In this document: positions 29,666 to 39,636 of the stretch, piece after piece
Layout of the letters: every line of letters begins with the position of its first letter
Numbering within the stretch: position 1 is the first letter of the stretch
Source of the DNA: Chitinophagaceae bacterium
GTDB taxonomy: Bacteria > Bacteroidota > Bacteroidia > Chitinophagales > Chitinophagaceae
DNA: 64,000 bases
Assembly (NCBI GenBank): GCA_016721085.1
Contig: JADKJI010000013.1
Span: forward strand, 1-64,000
Direction: 5' to 3'
Notes under the pieces: generated by a model
What the model was told of the DNA's origin: nothing
Database searches by the model: none
Seen by the model: only the letters and a program-made list of their open reading frames with translations
Made by a program: the position numbers and the translations under genes

Positions 29666-30696
29666 TTAATACGACCAGAGGTCTTGCTCATAGTTGAAGA
29701 TCTTATCCTTCACGTTTTCTCCTTCGAGTAAAGCGAGAATTGGATCTTTTACATATGAACTTATAAATAAGTCATTCGGATTGTTGATAGTTGATTTGAT
29801 GATACGGCTGGCGAACATACGGCTTTCGAATAATTCTTCCCAACTCATGCGGGCACCGAAGTTCTTTCCATTATATACATCATATCGTGCAAGCATTGGA
29901 CGCAAGTCGGGATAGTACACCCAGAACACAGGCGTTACAGCGCGGAATGAACCGTCATCGTTACGAACTGTTTTCAATGGAGCAATACCGAGTATGCGTA
30001 CATGTATGCGTGATGATTCTTTATCGAAGATCCAGTCTTCTTTCACCCAATAGCGTTCAACAGCATCATCTGCATTAAACTCTTGTGTGATGATAGTATC
30101 TTTTGTAATCCTTTAGAACCATCTGGGTCAGCTTTCCAGTCAGGAACTTGTTTCACTTGTGGTTTACCCACGAGTAATTCAGCGATTTCCTTGAACTGCA
30201 TTGGTGTAGTAAAGCGGTCGTCGCCACCAGCGGCACTGAACGCAGTGATTTCACCTTTTTTAATAGCACCCAGCAAAATCATGATGAAACGTTGGTTACC
30301 CTGATCACCTTCTGCTTTGTAATTGAAAGGAACGTTCATTTTTTCATGAACATCGATCTCGCGCCATACACGTTGCACGTAAGTAGCATCGTCTTCGCGG
30401 ATATGTTCATAAGCCAATGGTGTTCTTTCCTTCACCAGGTTATGTTCGAAGGCGTAGTCGTTTCTTAAAGAAGGACGTGGCGCTTCTATTTTAAGATCTG
30501 CTTCTGGTACTACTACTGCAGGAACAGTATCTTTTACTACAGGTGGAGTTAAAGCAGGGTTCTTAGAATTGTTATTCTTAGTAACTGTTTTTTTGCTTTT
30601 AGCTCTTGTTGGCTTTTTTGTTTGCGCATCAGCAACCTGTGTGCACATAGCTACAACAGCGGCCAGCAAGCAAAATTTAACAATACGGTTTCTCAT
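29666..30696 (-). CDS. gldN: Gliding motility / type IX secretion protein GldN, frameshifted
   Basis: GldN (PorN) is a periplasmic component that forms ring structures with GldK in the type IX secretion system. The signal peptide is MRNRIVKFCLLAAVVAMCTQVADAQ. A Lys/Thr-rich linker follows, then the conserved domain with DDATYVQRVWREIDVHEKMN, FKEIAELLVGKPQV, ERYWVKEDWIFDKESSRIHV and WVYYPDLRPMLARYDV. The frame breaks at about 30100, where one missing base joins DPDGSKG to TKDTIITQEFNADD. Corrected length is about 343 residues, normal for GldN. It is the last gene of the gldKLMN operon and is followed by a perfect terminator. Confidence 0.93.
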
Positions 30697-30714
30697 TATT
30701 CGCTGAGTTTATTA

Positions 30715-32295
30715 TTATTTCAAATTGAATGACATCTGAGGCAGGTCACGTGGTTGTCCATCAGGACCTACCACTTTGATCTGGTCAAAGAATATAGTTG
30801 TACCAGGAGTAGCACCGTTGATTAAAGTTGCGGCAGCACCGTTCCATCTGTTGCCTTCGTTGTTGGCAATCTGATAAACAGGATATTTACCACCCAATGC
30901 ACCTACTGTATAACTTACTACACGGAAAGGAGCTTCAAAATCCGAATCGATCAAACGGGCGATCAAACCACCTTGTACTTTGAAGTCGGCAGCAGGCATT
31001 GAACCACCACGCTTAGGACCTACGAAAGCACCTGGATCTGGCAAACGCTTCACCCTGAATTTTACAGGAGTAGATTTACCTTCGATGATCACGTTTACAT
31101 TATGTTCACCCTGAGTTTTTGGGATGGCGATCCATTGGCTACCACCGGCCCTTTTAATTTCACCACCAGAGAAAGAAGCGCTGATTTTTTCACTACCTAC
31201 ACCAGCGGTGATAGTAAGTGGGTTTTCAACACCTATGTAAAGAACGTTCATTTTGTTTGGAGAAACAGCTACACCGGCTGGCATCGCTACTTCATACTTA
31301 ACCTTCTTAGTAACTCTTTCAGGAGTACCATCGGGCTTATTGAATTCGATTACTACATCAACTTCCTTGTTACCTGAACCACTGGCTGTTGTTTTCCAGA
31401 TAGCGGTACCATCGGCAGTGATTGGAAGACTTTGTCCACCGATTGTGATACGTGGCTTAGCAGCATCACTGAAGGCTCCAACACCGGCAACAATCTCGAT
31501 CTCATCACCTGGCATTGCATAGCTGGTATTAGCTTGTGCGATGGCCTGGAATTTATTGTAGATCAATTTTACAGCACCGATCTGTTGGTGACAATAATCA
31601 ATCATTTGGCTTTCAGAATTCTTAACGTCGTTCTGCAATTTACTAAGGATAGTAAGAGCAGCAACTGTAGGAGTCATGTGGAAATAGTTGGTTGTCCAAC
31701 CTTTCGCATCATTGCTATACTCCTTACCACTTTGTCCTTTTGGAACAGCAAGGTCGATTGGAATAGACTTCTCGAAAGAAGCGATATCCTTAATCAACTG
31801 AGCTTTGAAAGTGGGGTTGTCGTTAAATTCTTCTGGTTTCAGAACAGCGATTACGCTTTTGCGGAACTGGCCAAGCTTATCATAAAGCAATTTGCCTTTT
31901 CCTTCCTTATCCATCATACGGGTTGGTGCATCAAGATTATCTTCAGAATAAGATTCAACTCCATTTTCAACCCTAAGCTTAGACTCTTTTTTCATGTCTT
32001 GCTTCAGGGTTTCGATGTAAGCGAACATATCTGCTGACAATTTCTTTACAGCATCTGCTTTAGGTTTCCAGATTAAAGCTTTGGCTGAAGTCTGGGCATC
32101 TTTAGCTTTTTCGTCGAAAGATGCATAGGTTACATCATTTTTGTCACCGATGATCTTATTTGAGGTGGCGATACTTGTATTAACTACTTTAAAGGCGTTG
32201 AGGATTTCAGATGATACGTTCAGTGCCAGCAATGCTGTCAGCACTAAGTACATCATGTTAATCATCTTCTGCCGGGGCTCTTTAGGTAAAGACAT
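30715..32295 (-). CDS. gldM: Gliding motility / type IX secretion protein GldM
   Basis: GldM (PorM) forms, with GldL, the inner-membrane motor that powers type IX secretion and gliding. A single membrane helix near residues 12-30 (MINMMYLVLTALLALNV, with the conserved KEPRQKMINMMY preceding it) anchors a long periplasmic shaft of 526 residues. The shaft includes helical domain D1 and later beta domains (VSPNKMNVLYIGVENPLTI, the conserved GVENP motif; IAGVGSEK-like strands). The frame is intact. It lies 80 bases downstream of the corrected gldL end and 18 bases upstream of gldN. Confidence 0.97.
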   Translation of the reverse strand: MSLPKEPRQKMINMMYLVLTALLALNVSSEILNAFKVVNTSIATSNKIIGDKNDVTYASFDEKAKDAQTSAKALIWKPKADAVKKLSADMFAYIETLKQDMKKESKLRVENGVESYSEDNLDAPTRMMDKEGKGKLLYDKLGQFRKSVIAVLKPEEFNDNPTFKAQLIKDIASFEKSIPIDLAVPKGQSGKEYSNDAKGWTTNYFHMTPTVAALTILSKLQNDVKNSESQMIDYCHQQIGAVKLIYNKFQAIAQANTSYAMPGDEIEIVAGVGAFSDAAKPRITIGGQSLPITADGTAIWKTTASGSGNKEVDVVIEFNKPDGTPERVTKKVKYEVAMPAGVAVSPNKMNVLYIGVENPLTITAGVGSEKISASFSGGEIKRAGGSQWIAIPKTQGEHNVNVIIEGKSTPVKFRVKRLPDPGAFVGPKRGGSMPAADFKVQGGLIARLIDSDFEAPFRVVSYTVGALGGKYPVYQIANNEGNRWNGAAATLINGATPGTTIFFDQIKVVGPDGQPRDLPQMSFNLK

Positions 32296-32374
32296 GGATC
32301 TAGGTTTTTCTGTTTAAACAACTCGTTTTTAGGGGTCCGCTTACAAGGGTACGGGATATGGATCCGGTAATATA

Positions 32375-33140
32375 TTAGCGACCCTGCATAGCTGTCAGCA
32401 TGTTACCATAAACGGTATTCAGACTGGACAGGTTATTAGCCAATTTACCGATTTGCTCATGAGCTTTCTTAGCATCAGTAACACTACCCCTGCATTGTTT
32501 CAGAGGCAGTAACCAGGTTGCTGTAGAAGCTGTTCATAGCTTTCAGGTGATTGTTAGTATCCTGTAATTCCAGTTCATAGATAGCATTCAGAGAACCTAA
32601 GTTCTTAGTCAGAACCTGAACTTGTTCGTGGAATTGTTTTGTATTATCAGCAGCTGCATTAAAGTGACCCATTGTAGTGGCTGCACTTTGATACGCTGTT
32701 TTCATATTATCTAATGCGGCAGAAGCTTCTTTAGTTTTTGTAGCGTAGTCGTTAGTTGATTTAACTACATCGCTTACTTCAGCTATATTAGTTACAGTAG
32801 TACCTAATTTTTTGAAACCTTCGCTTAAACGGCCAAGGCTTGCTGGAGTGATATCAGCTTCCTGAAGCATTTTGTCCATTTTATCGAGAGCTGGGTTTCC
32901 AGAATGACCGCCAGCGAGCTTTGGTAAAGCTTCAGCGATAGCGTGCATTTCTGATCCCGGAGGCGGTAAGAATGCGTATACAACGAAGATTACTGCTTCA
33001 GTTATCAGACCTGCGGTCAAAAAGAAGTCAGCCAAGGCCTGGTGGGTAATTTTTTGCCAAGCACCAAAGATTACAATTGCGGCGCCCATACATACTATTA
33101 CGTTCACCAGTCTTTCAGTAGATTTAGAAACTCCAGCCAT
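32375..33140 (-). CDS. gldL: Gliding motility / type IX secretion motor protein GldL, frameshifted near its end
   Basis: GldL (PorL) is the inner-membrane stator-like part of the type IX motor. Two helices lie near residues 10-30 and 37-58 (VNVIVCMGAAIVIFGAW, FFLTAGLITEAVIFVVYAF, including the conserved Glu in the second). A cytoplasmic coiled-coil region follows. As written, translation stops after SETMQG. Removing one G from the run of four at about 32495 extends it through SVTDAKKAHEQIGKLANNL to a stop at 32375-32377, about 255 residues, the usual GldL length. This is a clear case where the indel must be an error or a very recent mutation. Confidence 0.94.
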
Positions 33141-33270
33141 AGTTTTAATAATTTAAAGGTTAGAAAACGGATTTTATTAGGGTTATGAGAATACGATGTC
33201 GTTTTGATTTTTTGTTAAATCAATTCAATAACGGTAAAAGCTTAATTAAAATTTTGCTATAAGATAAATT

Positions 33271-34557
33271 TTAACGCTTTGGTTGCATTGCTGGTAAATC
33301 TACCACAGTGCGGAAGCCGATGTAAGATTTGGCGGTATCCATGTACTCGTAGTTACGGGTACTGTTCTGCAGGTAATAACCTACATCTTTCCAGCTACCA
33401 CCGCGTGTTACTTTACGCTTCATACGTGGAGGATCTGAATCCTTGGCATTGAACCTGATATCTGGGTTCATGTCGTGCTGGAAGTTATAGGCACCTTCAT
33501 AATATAAAGAAGAAGTCCACTCAGCTACGTTACCTGCCATGCAATAAAGACCGAAATCGTTAGGCCAGTAAGCATCGGCACGTACAGTATAGAATCCGCC
33601 ATCTTCTGGGTAGTTACCACGACCAGGCTTGAAGTTAGCCAACAAGCAACCTTTACGGTTTCTGGTATAATAGTTACCCCAAGGGAACATTGACTGAGAG
33701 CGGCCACCGCGTGCGGCATATTCCCACTCAGCTTCTGTAGGGAGACGGAAATCTGATTCAGTAGCTTTTTTCTTAGACTCGAGGAAGGAGTTCAGGTAAT
33801 GTGTTCTCCATTCGCAGAAGGCAGTAGCTTGTTTCCAGTTCACACCCACAACAGGATAGTTTCCGAAAGCGGGGTGAGAGAAATACTTCTTAGTCATTGG
33901 CTCGTTGTAAGAATAAGAGAAATCACGAATCCAAATCAAAGTATCAGGATAAACAGGCACTTCCTTTTTAACAATAAACGCTGAACGTGGCTTTCCAGCG
34001 TTCTCACGGCGGGCAGCTTCTTTCAGGTCAAAAGTTTCAGAATGGTAGATTAATTTATTTGGGTCGAGGTCTTTCTTTCCGAAAACCCTGTTTTCCGGAG
34101 AAAGGATCATAGCATCGATTTTCTCGATGGTTGATTTATCACCCCACTTGATAGTCTTTGTTTTTGCCCAGTCAATAGCGAATTGGCCATCCACTTCTTT
34201 ACCAAGTTGCATCTTAACAGCAGCTGTAGAGTCACGCACCCAGTTCACAAACTGACGATATTCGTTATTTGTGATTTCGGTGGCATCCATCCAGAAGCCA
34301 TTAATAGAGATTTGCTTGTTACGGGCATTGTAGGCGTAATTCACGTCCTCATCACTTGGTCCCATATGGAATGTGCCTGGTGGAACATACACCATACCAA
34401 GGGGTTTTGTTTGGGCGGATTTACTTGCAGGAGCTACGCCATGAAGTTGGCCGTCATTCGGTAGTCCTTTGGATGCCTTTTTACCTATTTTACCACATCC
34501 CGTGACAACGAGTATTGTCAGGATGAGTACAAAGGCGGATAGGTTCTTCATTTTCAT
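33271..34557 (-). CDS. gldK: Gliding motility / type IX secretion lipoprotein GldK
   Basis: GldK (PorK) is an outer-membrane-anchored lipoprotein forming the periplasmic ring with GldN. The start is set at 34557, giving MKMKNLSAFVLILTILVVTGCGK with lipobox VTGC; a start 16 codons earlier would bury this. The body has the formylglycine-generating-enzyme-like (SUMF1) fold: MVYVPPGTFHMGPSDED, ATEITNNEYRQFVNWV, NYPVVGVNWKQATAFCEWR, FRLPTEAEWEYAARGG, MAGNVAEWTSSLYY and TRGGSWKD. In GldK this fold is structural. The frame is intact. It is first of the operon, with gldL 130 bases downstream. Confidence 0.95.
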   Translation of the reverse strand: MKMKNLSAFVLILTILVVTGCGKIGKKASKGLPNDGQLHGVAPASKSAQTKPLGMVYVPPGTFHMGPSDEDVNYAYNARNKQISINGFWMDATEITNNEYRQFVNWVRDSTAAVKMQLGKEVDGQFAIDWAKTKTIKWGDKSTIEKIDAMILSPENRVFGKKDLDPNKLIYHSETFDLKEAARRENAGKPRSAFIVKKEVPVYPDTLIWIRDFSYSYNEPMTKKYFSHPAFGNYPVVGVNWKQATAFCEWRTHYLNSFLESKKKATESDFRLPTEAEWEYAARGGRSQSMFPWGNYYTRNRKGCLLANFKPGRGNYPEDGGFYTVRADAYWPNDFGLYCMAGNVAEWTSSLYYEGAYNFQHDMNPDIRFNAKDSDPPRMKRKVTRGGSWKDVGYYLQNSTRNYEYMDTAKSYIGFRTVVDLPAMQPKR

Positions 34558-34704
34558 AATTTTAAAGGGTATTGGGCAAAAATAATGTTTTACCGACTTC
34601 ATCACAAGTTTAGAATTTTATTTTAAAAGTGCAAATACAGGGAATTCGCAAGGGATTAAACGACGTTCAAAACCAAAATATTGTATCCAAAAAATAATTA
34701 AGTT

Positions 34705-36752
34705 TTACACATTTTTCATGAGCGCTACAAGGCTATCTACTTCATTAACAGGTTTTTGGCAACTATATTGTTTGCACAGGTAGAATTGTGGGGCGGATGT
34801 TTCGGGCTTATTTGCCAATAAGGGATACCTATTATCCGGCTTGCTGGCAGTCTGGAACACCCGAAGGGGGGTGAAAATACGCAAAAAGTCCAAATGTAAA
34901 TCCCTAAAATTTGGCCCGATAAGGGCTATTTCAGGAATTCCGTAAATAAGGGCTTGCAGAAAACCAGCCCAAACACCAAAAGAACCAGGGTACCTAATCA
35001 CAGCTTGCTCCAAAGACAATAGCATTTTCTCTCCCCTGTTCCTCCAGCCGGCCAAATCATAAACAACACCCAGGTAAAAAAGGTTTACAGCCATCAATGC
35101 ATTTCCTGAAGGAGTAGCTCCATCGTACACTTCCTTTTTACGTACAATAATATCTTTCCGGTTGGCGGGAGTGAAAAAGAAAAAACCCGTTTCCAGTTCG
35201 CTGAAGTCCCTGATTACTTCTTCCGTTATCTCTCGGGCCTTATCGAGATAGCTGGAATCAGCCGTTACTTCATGCAAGTGTATAAGTGCCTGCACTAAAC
35301 AAGCGTAATCGTCCAGAAATGCCGGAGGTCTCGCCTGGCCATTCTTGAAACTATGATAAAAGCCATCAGGCTGTCGGAATGAACTCCAAATGAATTCCAT
35401 TGCCTTCACTCCCATCTCTCTGTACTTTTCTATTCCTGTGGCAGCAAATGTCTGGCAACAAGCCTGTACCATCATAGCATTCCAGCTGAGCAACAATTTA
35501 TCATCCAGTAACGGAGGCACTCTTTGAGTCCTATATTTCAACAATATAATTTTACAGGCATCCATTTTTTCTAAAAAGGCATCTTCAGTAAGACCGAATT
35601 CAATGGCTACATCAATCGCCTTTCTGTTAACATGAAGAATATTGCTATGTTCCCAATTGCCCCTTTCCGTTATATCGTAATATGCAGAGAATACTTCAGC
35701 ATCTGCTCCCAATAATTTATCTATCTCGTCTTTATCCCATACATAATATTTCCCCTCTACCCCTTCGCTGTCGGCATCATAGGCTGCAAAGAATCCTCCT
35801 TCGGGTGACAACCAATCTTTCTCGACAAAACCCATGGTTTGCACAATGATCTTCCTGTATTTTTCATTTCGGGTAAGGCTATACGCATCACTCACGGCAC
35901 CTAATAACAAAGCATTATCATAGAGCATTTTTTCGAAATGCGGTATCAGCCATTCATTATCGGTAGCATAGCGGGCCCAGCCACCTGCTAACTGGTCATA
36001 AATACCTCCATCGATCATTTTATCGAGACTTAGACAAGCCTGTTTCAGCGCTGCTTCATTTCCAGAAAAGTAATAGTGTTGTAATAAGAATCTTATCGAA
36101 AATGTTTGTGGAAATTTAGGAGCCCTCCAAAACCACCTTCCACAGTATCGGCTGTTTTAAGAAGATTGATACACATGCTCTCCGCTGTTTCTTTTGTAAA
36201 GAGTCCTGCTGGTGCCGTAGTAACTGCATATATTCCAAATCCATTGGCTTGCTCCAGATGTCCTATCAGTTGATTAGCCTGAGATTCAATCTGATCCCTT
36301 TTCTCTTTATAAGAACCAGCTATTCCCTGTAATACATTCTTCCATGATGGTTTATTGAATGCAGGTTCGGGAGGGAAATAAGTGCCTCCATAAAACGGTT
36401 TTGCATTGGGGAGCAAAAAGACATTTAGCGGCCATCCCCCACTTCCGGTCATTGCCTGAACGGCGTCCATATATATATGATCGAGGTCGGGGCGTTCTTC
36501 CCTATCGATTTTTATATTGATGAAATGCGCATTCATAAGTTGGGCAGTAGCTTCATCCTCAAAGCTTTCCTTTTCCATTACATGGCACCAATGACAGGCG
36601 GCATAACCGATACTCACTAAAATGGGTTTATCCTCTGCCCTGGCTTTTTCAAGAGCTTCTTCTCCCCAAGGATACCAGTCTACCGGGTTATGAGCGTGTT
36701 GGAGTAGGTAAGGGCTGGTTTCGTTGATGAGGCGGTTGGAGTGGGAAGGCAT
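34705..36752 (-). CDS. DUF255 thioredoxin-fold / glycosidase-like protein (YyaL/SSP411 family), frameshifted
   Basis: The N-terminal thioredoxin-like DUF255 domain has SPYLLQHAHNPVDWYPWG, KPILVSIGYAACHWCHVME (a CxxC-type motif as CHWC) and GGWPLNVFLLP. A six-hairpin (alpha/alpha)6 region follows, with GGIYDQLAGGWARYATDNEW, HFEKMLYDNALLL and LLSWNAMMVQA. The frame breaks at about 36115, where one more G gives GGFGGAPKFPQTFSIRF. The corrected length is about 682 residues, normal for the family. The biological role is not established; redox and sugar-isomerase-like activities are both suggested by the folds. Confidence 0.9.
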
Positions 36753-37760
36753 AATGATGTGAAATTAGGGAATATTAATGCAGAGTCCGGAAGTCCGAAA
36801 GACGGAAAGTCAGAAAGAAAATACAAATACAAGTAGGGAAGTTAGGAAGTAAGGAAGTAAGGAAGGAGATTAGTTGGTAATTGGGGAGTTCGACCAACCC
36901 CGAAGGGTTGAATCATCTATCCCCGAGTGCAACTCGGGGCACGGAGGTTGTGAAGTCCAAGTCGGGAGTCAAGAGTCCGAAAGTCAGGACGCGAAGAAAA
37001 TACAAATACAAGTAGGGGAAGTTAGGAAGTAGGGAAGTTAGGAAGGAGATTAGTCGATAGTTGGGGAGTTCGACCAACCCCGAAGGGGTTGAATAATAAT
37101 GACCCCGGGTGAAACCCGGGGGGATAGGCGGCTAGGAAGTCAGGAAGTCCGAAAGTCGGGAAGTCCGTAGGTCCGAAAGAAAATACAAAGTAGGGAAGTA
37201 AGGAAGTAAGGAAGGAGATTAGTTGGTAATTGGGGAGTTCGACCAACCCCGAAGGGGTTGAATCATCGTATCCCCGAGTGCAACTCGGGGCACGGAGGTT
37301 GTGAAGTCAGGAGTCGGGAGTCGGGAGTCAAGAGTCCGAAAGTCGGGAAAAGTCCGGAAGAAAATACAAATACAAGTAGGGAAGTTAGGTAGTAGGGAAG
37401 TAAGGAAGGAGATTAGTCGATGTTGGGGGTTGTTGGGGAGTTCGACCAACCCCAAGGTTGAATAATAATGACCCGGGAGAAACCCGGGGACCAGAATTGG
37501 GGAGTCCAAATAGAATGGGAAATTATTCGAAAATTACTCGATTTTCAAGGTGCGTGAAGACACGCACCTAAGCGGCATTTTGCTATGTCCTCTGGAACTT
37601 CTGAAACTTATTGAACTTCTTGAACAACTAATTCATTAGCATAATGCTTAGTTACGCTGCTACACTTAAGAACCTTAAACCCTTAAACATTAAACTCTTA
37701 AACCTCCCAACTAGTGAGTCCTATGGAACTTATTAAACTTCTGGAACTTTTTGAACCAAC
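36753..37760. repeat. About 1 kb intergenic array of alternating 180-base repeats
   Basis: Four units centred on GGGGAGTTCGACCAACCCC lie at about 36883, 37063, 37231 and 37435. Units 1 and 3 carry the hairpin CCCCGAGTGCAACTCGGGG. Units 2 and 4 carry ACCCGGGTGAAACCCGGG-type hairpins. The array is therefore an A-B-A-B dimer repeat. The spacers are Gly/Lys-coding GGAAGTAAGGAAG runs. From about 37570 to 37720, AACTTCTTGAAC and CCTTAAACCCTTAAAC words continue. No gene is visible. Confidence 0.85.
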
Positions 37761-38560
37761 TTACGCTTTCTTCTTTAAAGCAGACAGGTACGCGTCAAGC
37801 GCCGCCACCATCGAAGGTGTTTGGGGTTGTGGGGCTTTGATTTCGAGTTGGAGACCAGCTTCTTCTACGGCACGGGAAGTATTGCTGCCGAAGGCGCCGA
37901 TCTTGGTTCCGTTCTGTTTGAAACGGGGGCGTTATCGAAGAGACTTTTTACGCCACTTGGAGTGAAAAAACAGATGATATCGTATTCGGTTCCTACCAGT
38001 ACATCTTTTACATCTGCACTGATGGTGCGATACATGAATGGAGTTACGAATTCACATTTATTAGTCTTGAGCCAGTTTACGATCTCATTATCCTGCTGAT
38101 TTTCTGAGCAGGGATATAAGAATTTCTCATTCTCCTTGTGCTTATTGATTACATCGAACATGCTTTTATTGGTACCGTCGGCACCATAAAACACTTTGCG
38201 TTTCCTGTAAAGAATGAATTTTTGGAGATAGAGTGCAACGGCTTCTGTGATGCAGAAATATTTTGTGTCTTGCGAAACATTCACTTTCATTTCTTCGCAA
38301 GTCCTGAAGAAGTGGTCGATGGCATTACGGCTGGTAAATACGACTGCGGAATAAGCGGCAATCTCAACTTTTTGCTTACGGAATTCCTTAGCAGGAATAC
38401 CTTCCAACTTGATAAAGGGATGGAAGTCAAGGGACAAATCATGCTTTCTCGCCAATTCGAAATAAGGCGATTTATCTGTTTCTGGTCTCGGTTGTGTGAT
38501 CAAGATCTTTTTAATCATTCCAACTGTTGCAGCCGCCTGTTTAGCCCCGTTTTTAACCAT
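37761..38560 (-). CDS. hemD: Uroporphyrinogen-III synthase, frameshifted
   Basis: This closes and inverts ring D of the linear tetrapyrrole in haem and sirohaem synthesis. It shows the family's low-conservation pattern: KKILITQPRPETDKSPYFELA, LDFHPFIKLEGI, AVVFTSRNAIDHFF, YFCITEAVALYLQKF and IICFFTPSGVKSLFDNA. As written it ends in an out-of-frame tail. One extra T at about 37927 gives KQNGTKIGAFGSNTSRAVEEAG, then SMVAALDAYLSALKKKA with a stop at 37761-37763. That GSNTSRAVEEAGL stretch is characteristic. The corrected length is about 266 residues; the first 14 may precede the real start at MIKK. It follows the DUF4271 gene by 24 bases. Confidence 0.87.
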
Positions 38561-38584
38561 ATTCTTTCGTATGGATTCACAAAA

Positions 38585-39584
38585 TTAAATAGTTCTTTCC
38601 ACAATGTTTAATAGCACTTTATAGATCAATAAAAGTGGTGCTATTTCGAAGGCGCAAAGGTATATAAAAAAATGGAACGGATTTACTTTTATTTCGTTCC
38701 TTACCACTCGGTAGGATATCAGGAAACGATAGGCCAATAGCACCACTAACATAATGAGCGATAGTGTTACAACCACAGGCAGAAGGCTCTCACTCGGGAA
38801 AGCCATCAATAGCAATACTGGCAATAAGAATATGCCGGTCATCTTATTGACCATGAACACCACAAAAATATAAGCGTCAGAGGCTTTTGTAAAGCGGAGG
38901 ATCCATCCGATAGTCTTTATGACAAGGAATTTACCGATATAAATTCCCGCCAACGCACCCATAGCATATATCCATAAAATCCAGAAATCAAGTTGTTGAA
39001 GCACCCCTTCATACCTGGCCAGAAAACTGATATAGAGGCTACCGGATAAGATGAAGAGAATATTGAGGAATAAGGAAGGCAGTGGCGATTGAAGGAGTTG
39101 CTCACGCAATTGCTGCTGTCTGAGGGTGGCTCTGAAGAACAGGGTGAACAGATTTGCTTCATACTTGGGGAAAAAAGCCCTAACCAGGGCATAATAAAAA
39201 ATCATCCCCAGCAGAAGATAAAAGAACACTTCGCTTCCTGCATCATTTCTTTCCTGTGAAATAAGTGAGACAGGCTTTCCAAAAATTATAATAGGGATGG
39301 TTCCTCAGTTGCTCCATTAATTGCTTCATCTTATTAACAGAAGGATGTACAAGGGGAGCAGGTTTGAGAGAATCTGATACTACTATATTACTATCTGCAA
39401 CAGTTTTTAGAGTGTCTGTTGGAGGAACTGGATTCTGGATAACAGGAGCAGGTTGCTTCTTTTGACTAGTGGGACTGTCCTGGACTATCTTGCCTGAATC
39501 AATGCCAGTCTGCGTTATAGCCCAAAGAGGGAATAACATCAACGATAAAATGATACACCAGTATTTATTACTTATTTGTGGCAT
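38585..39584 (-). CDS. DUF4271 integral membrane protein, frameshifted
   Basis: Seen as two frames. The first has a signal-like start (MPQISNKYWCIILSLMLFPLWAI), a Pro/Thr-rich linker and a conserved end, NHPYYNF. The second has the DUF4271 domain of five to six membrane helices (FYYALVRAFFPKYEANLF, QLREQLLQSPLPSLFLNI). One extra T in the T-run at about 39285 joins them through GKPVSLISQERNDAGSEV, giving about 333 residues, the family's usual form. DUF4271 is restricted to Bacteroidota and commonly adjoins hemD, as here. Its function is unknown; the tight linkage hints at a role in tetrapyrrole or envelope biology (inference). Confidence 0.82.
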
Positions 39585-39636
39585 CGGTTCGCAAAAATAT
39601 TACACCCCTACCATAGCCGGAAATGTATTTCTGTTT

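Noticed and set aside
31432..32037. A 201-codon plus-strand frame
   Set aside because: It lies wholly inside gldM on the opposite strand and has no family-like features.
36753..37505. CRISPR-like array
   Set aside because: The repeats are about 180 bases with similar spacers, not short repeats with unique spacers; no cas gene is near.
37022..37509. Minus-strand Pro/Phe-rich frames
   Set aside because: They arise from translation of the tandem intergenic repeats and share sequence for that reason alone.
39243..39584. A separate 113-residue exported protein
   Set aside because: One base restores its frame into the DUF4271 domain that follows, so it is the N-terminal part of that gene.
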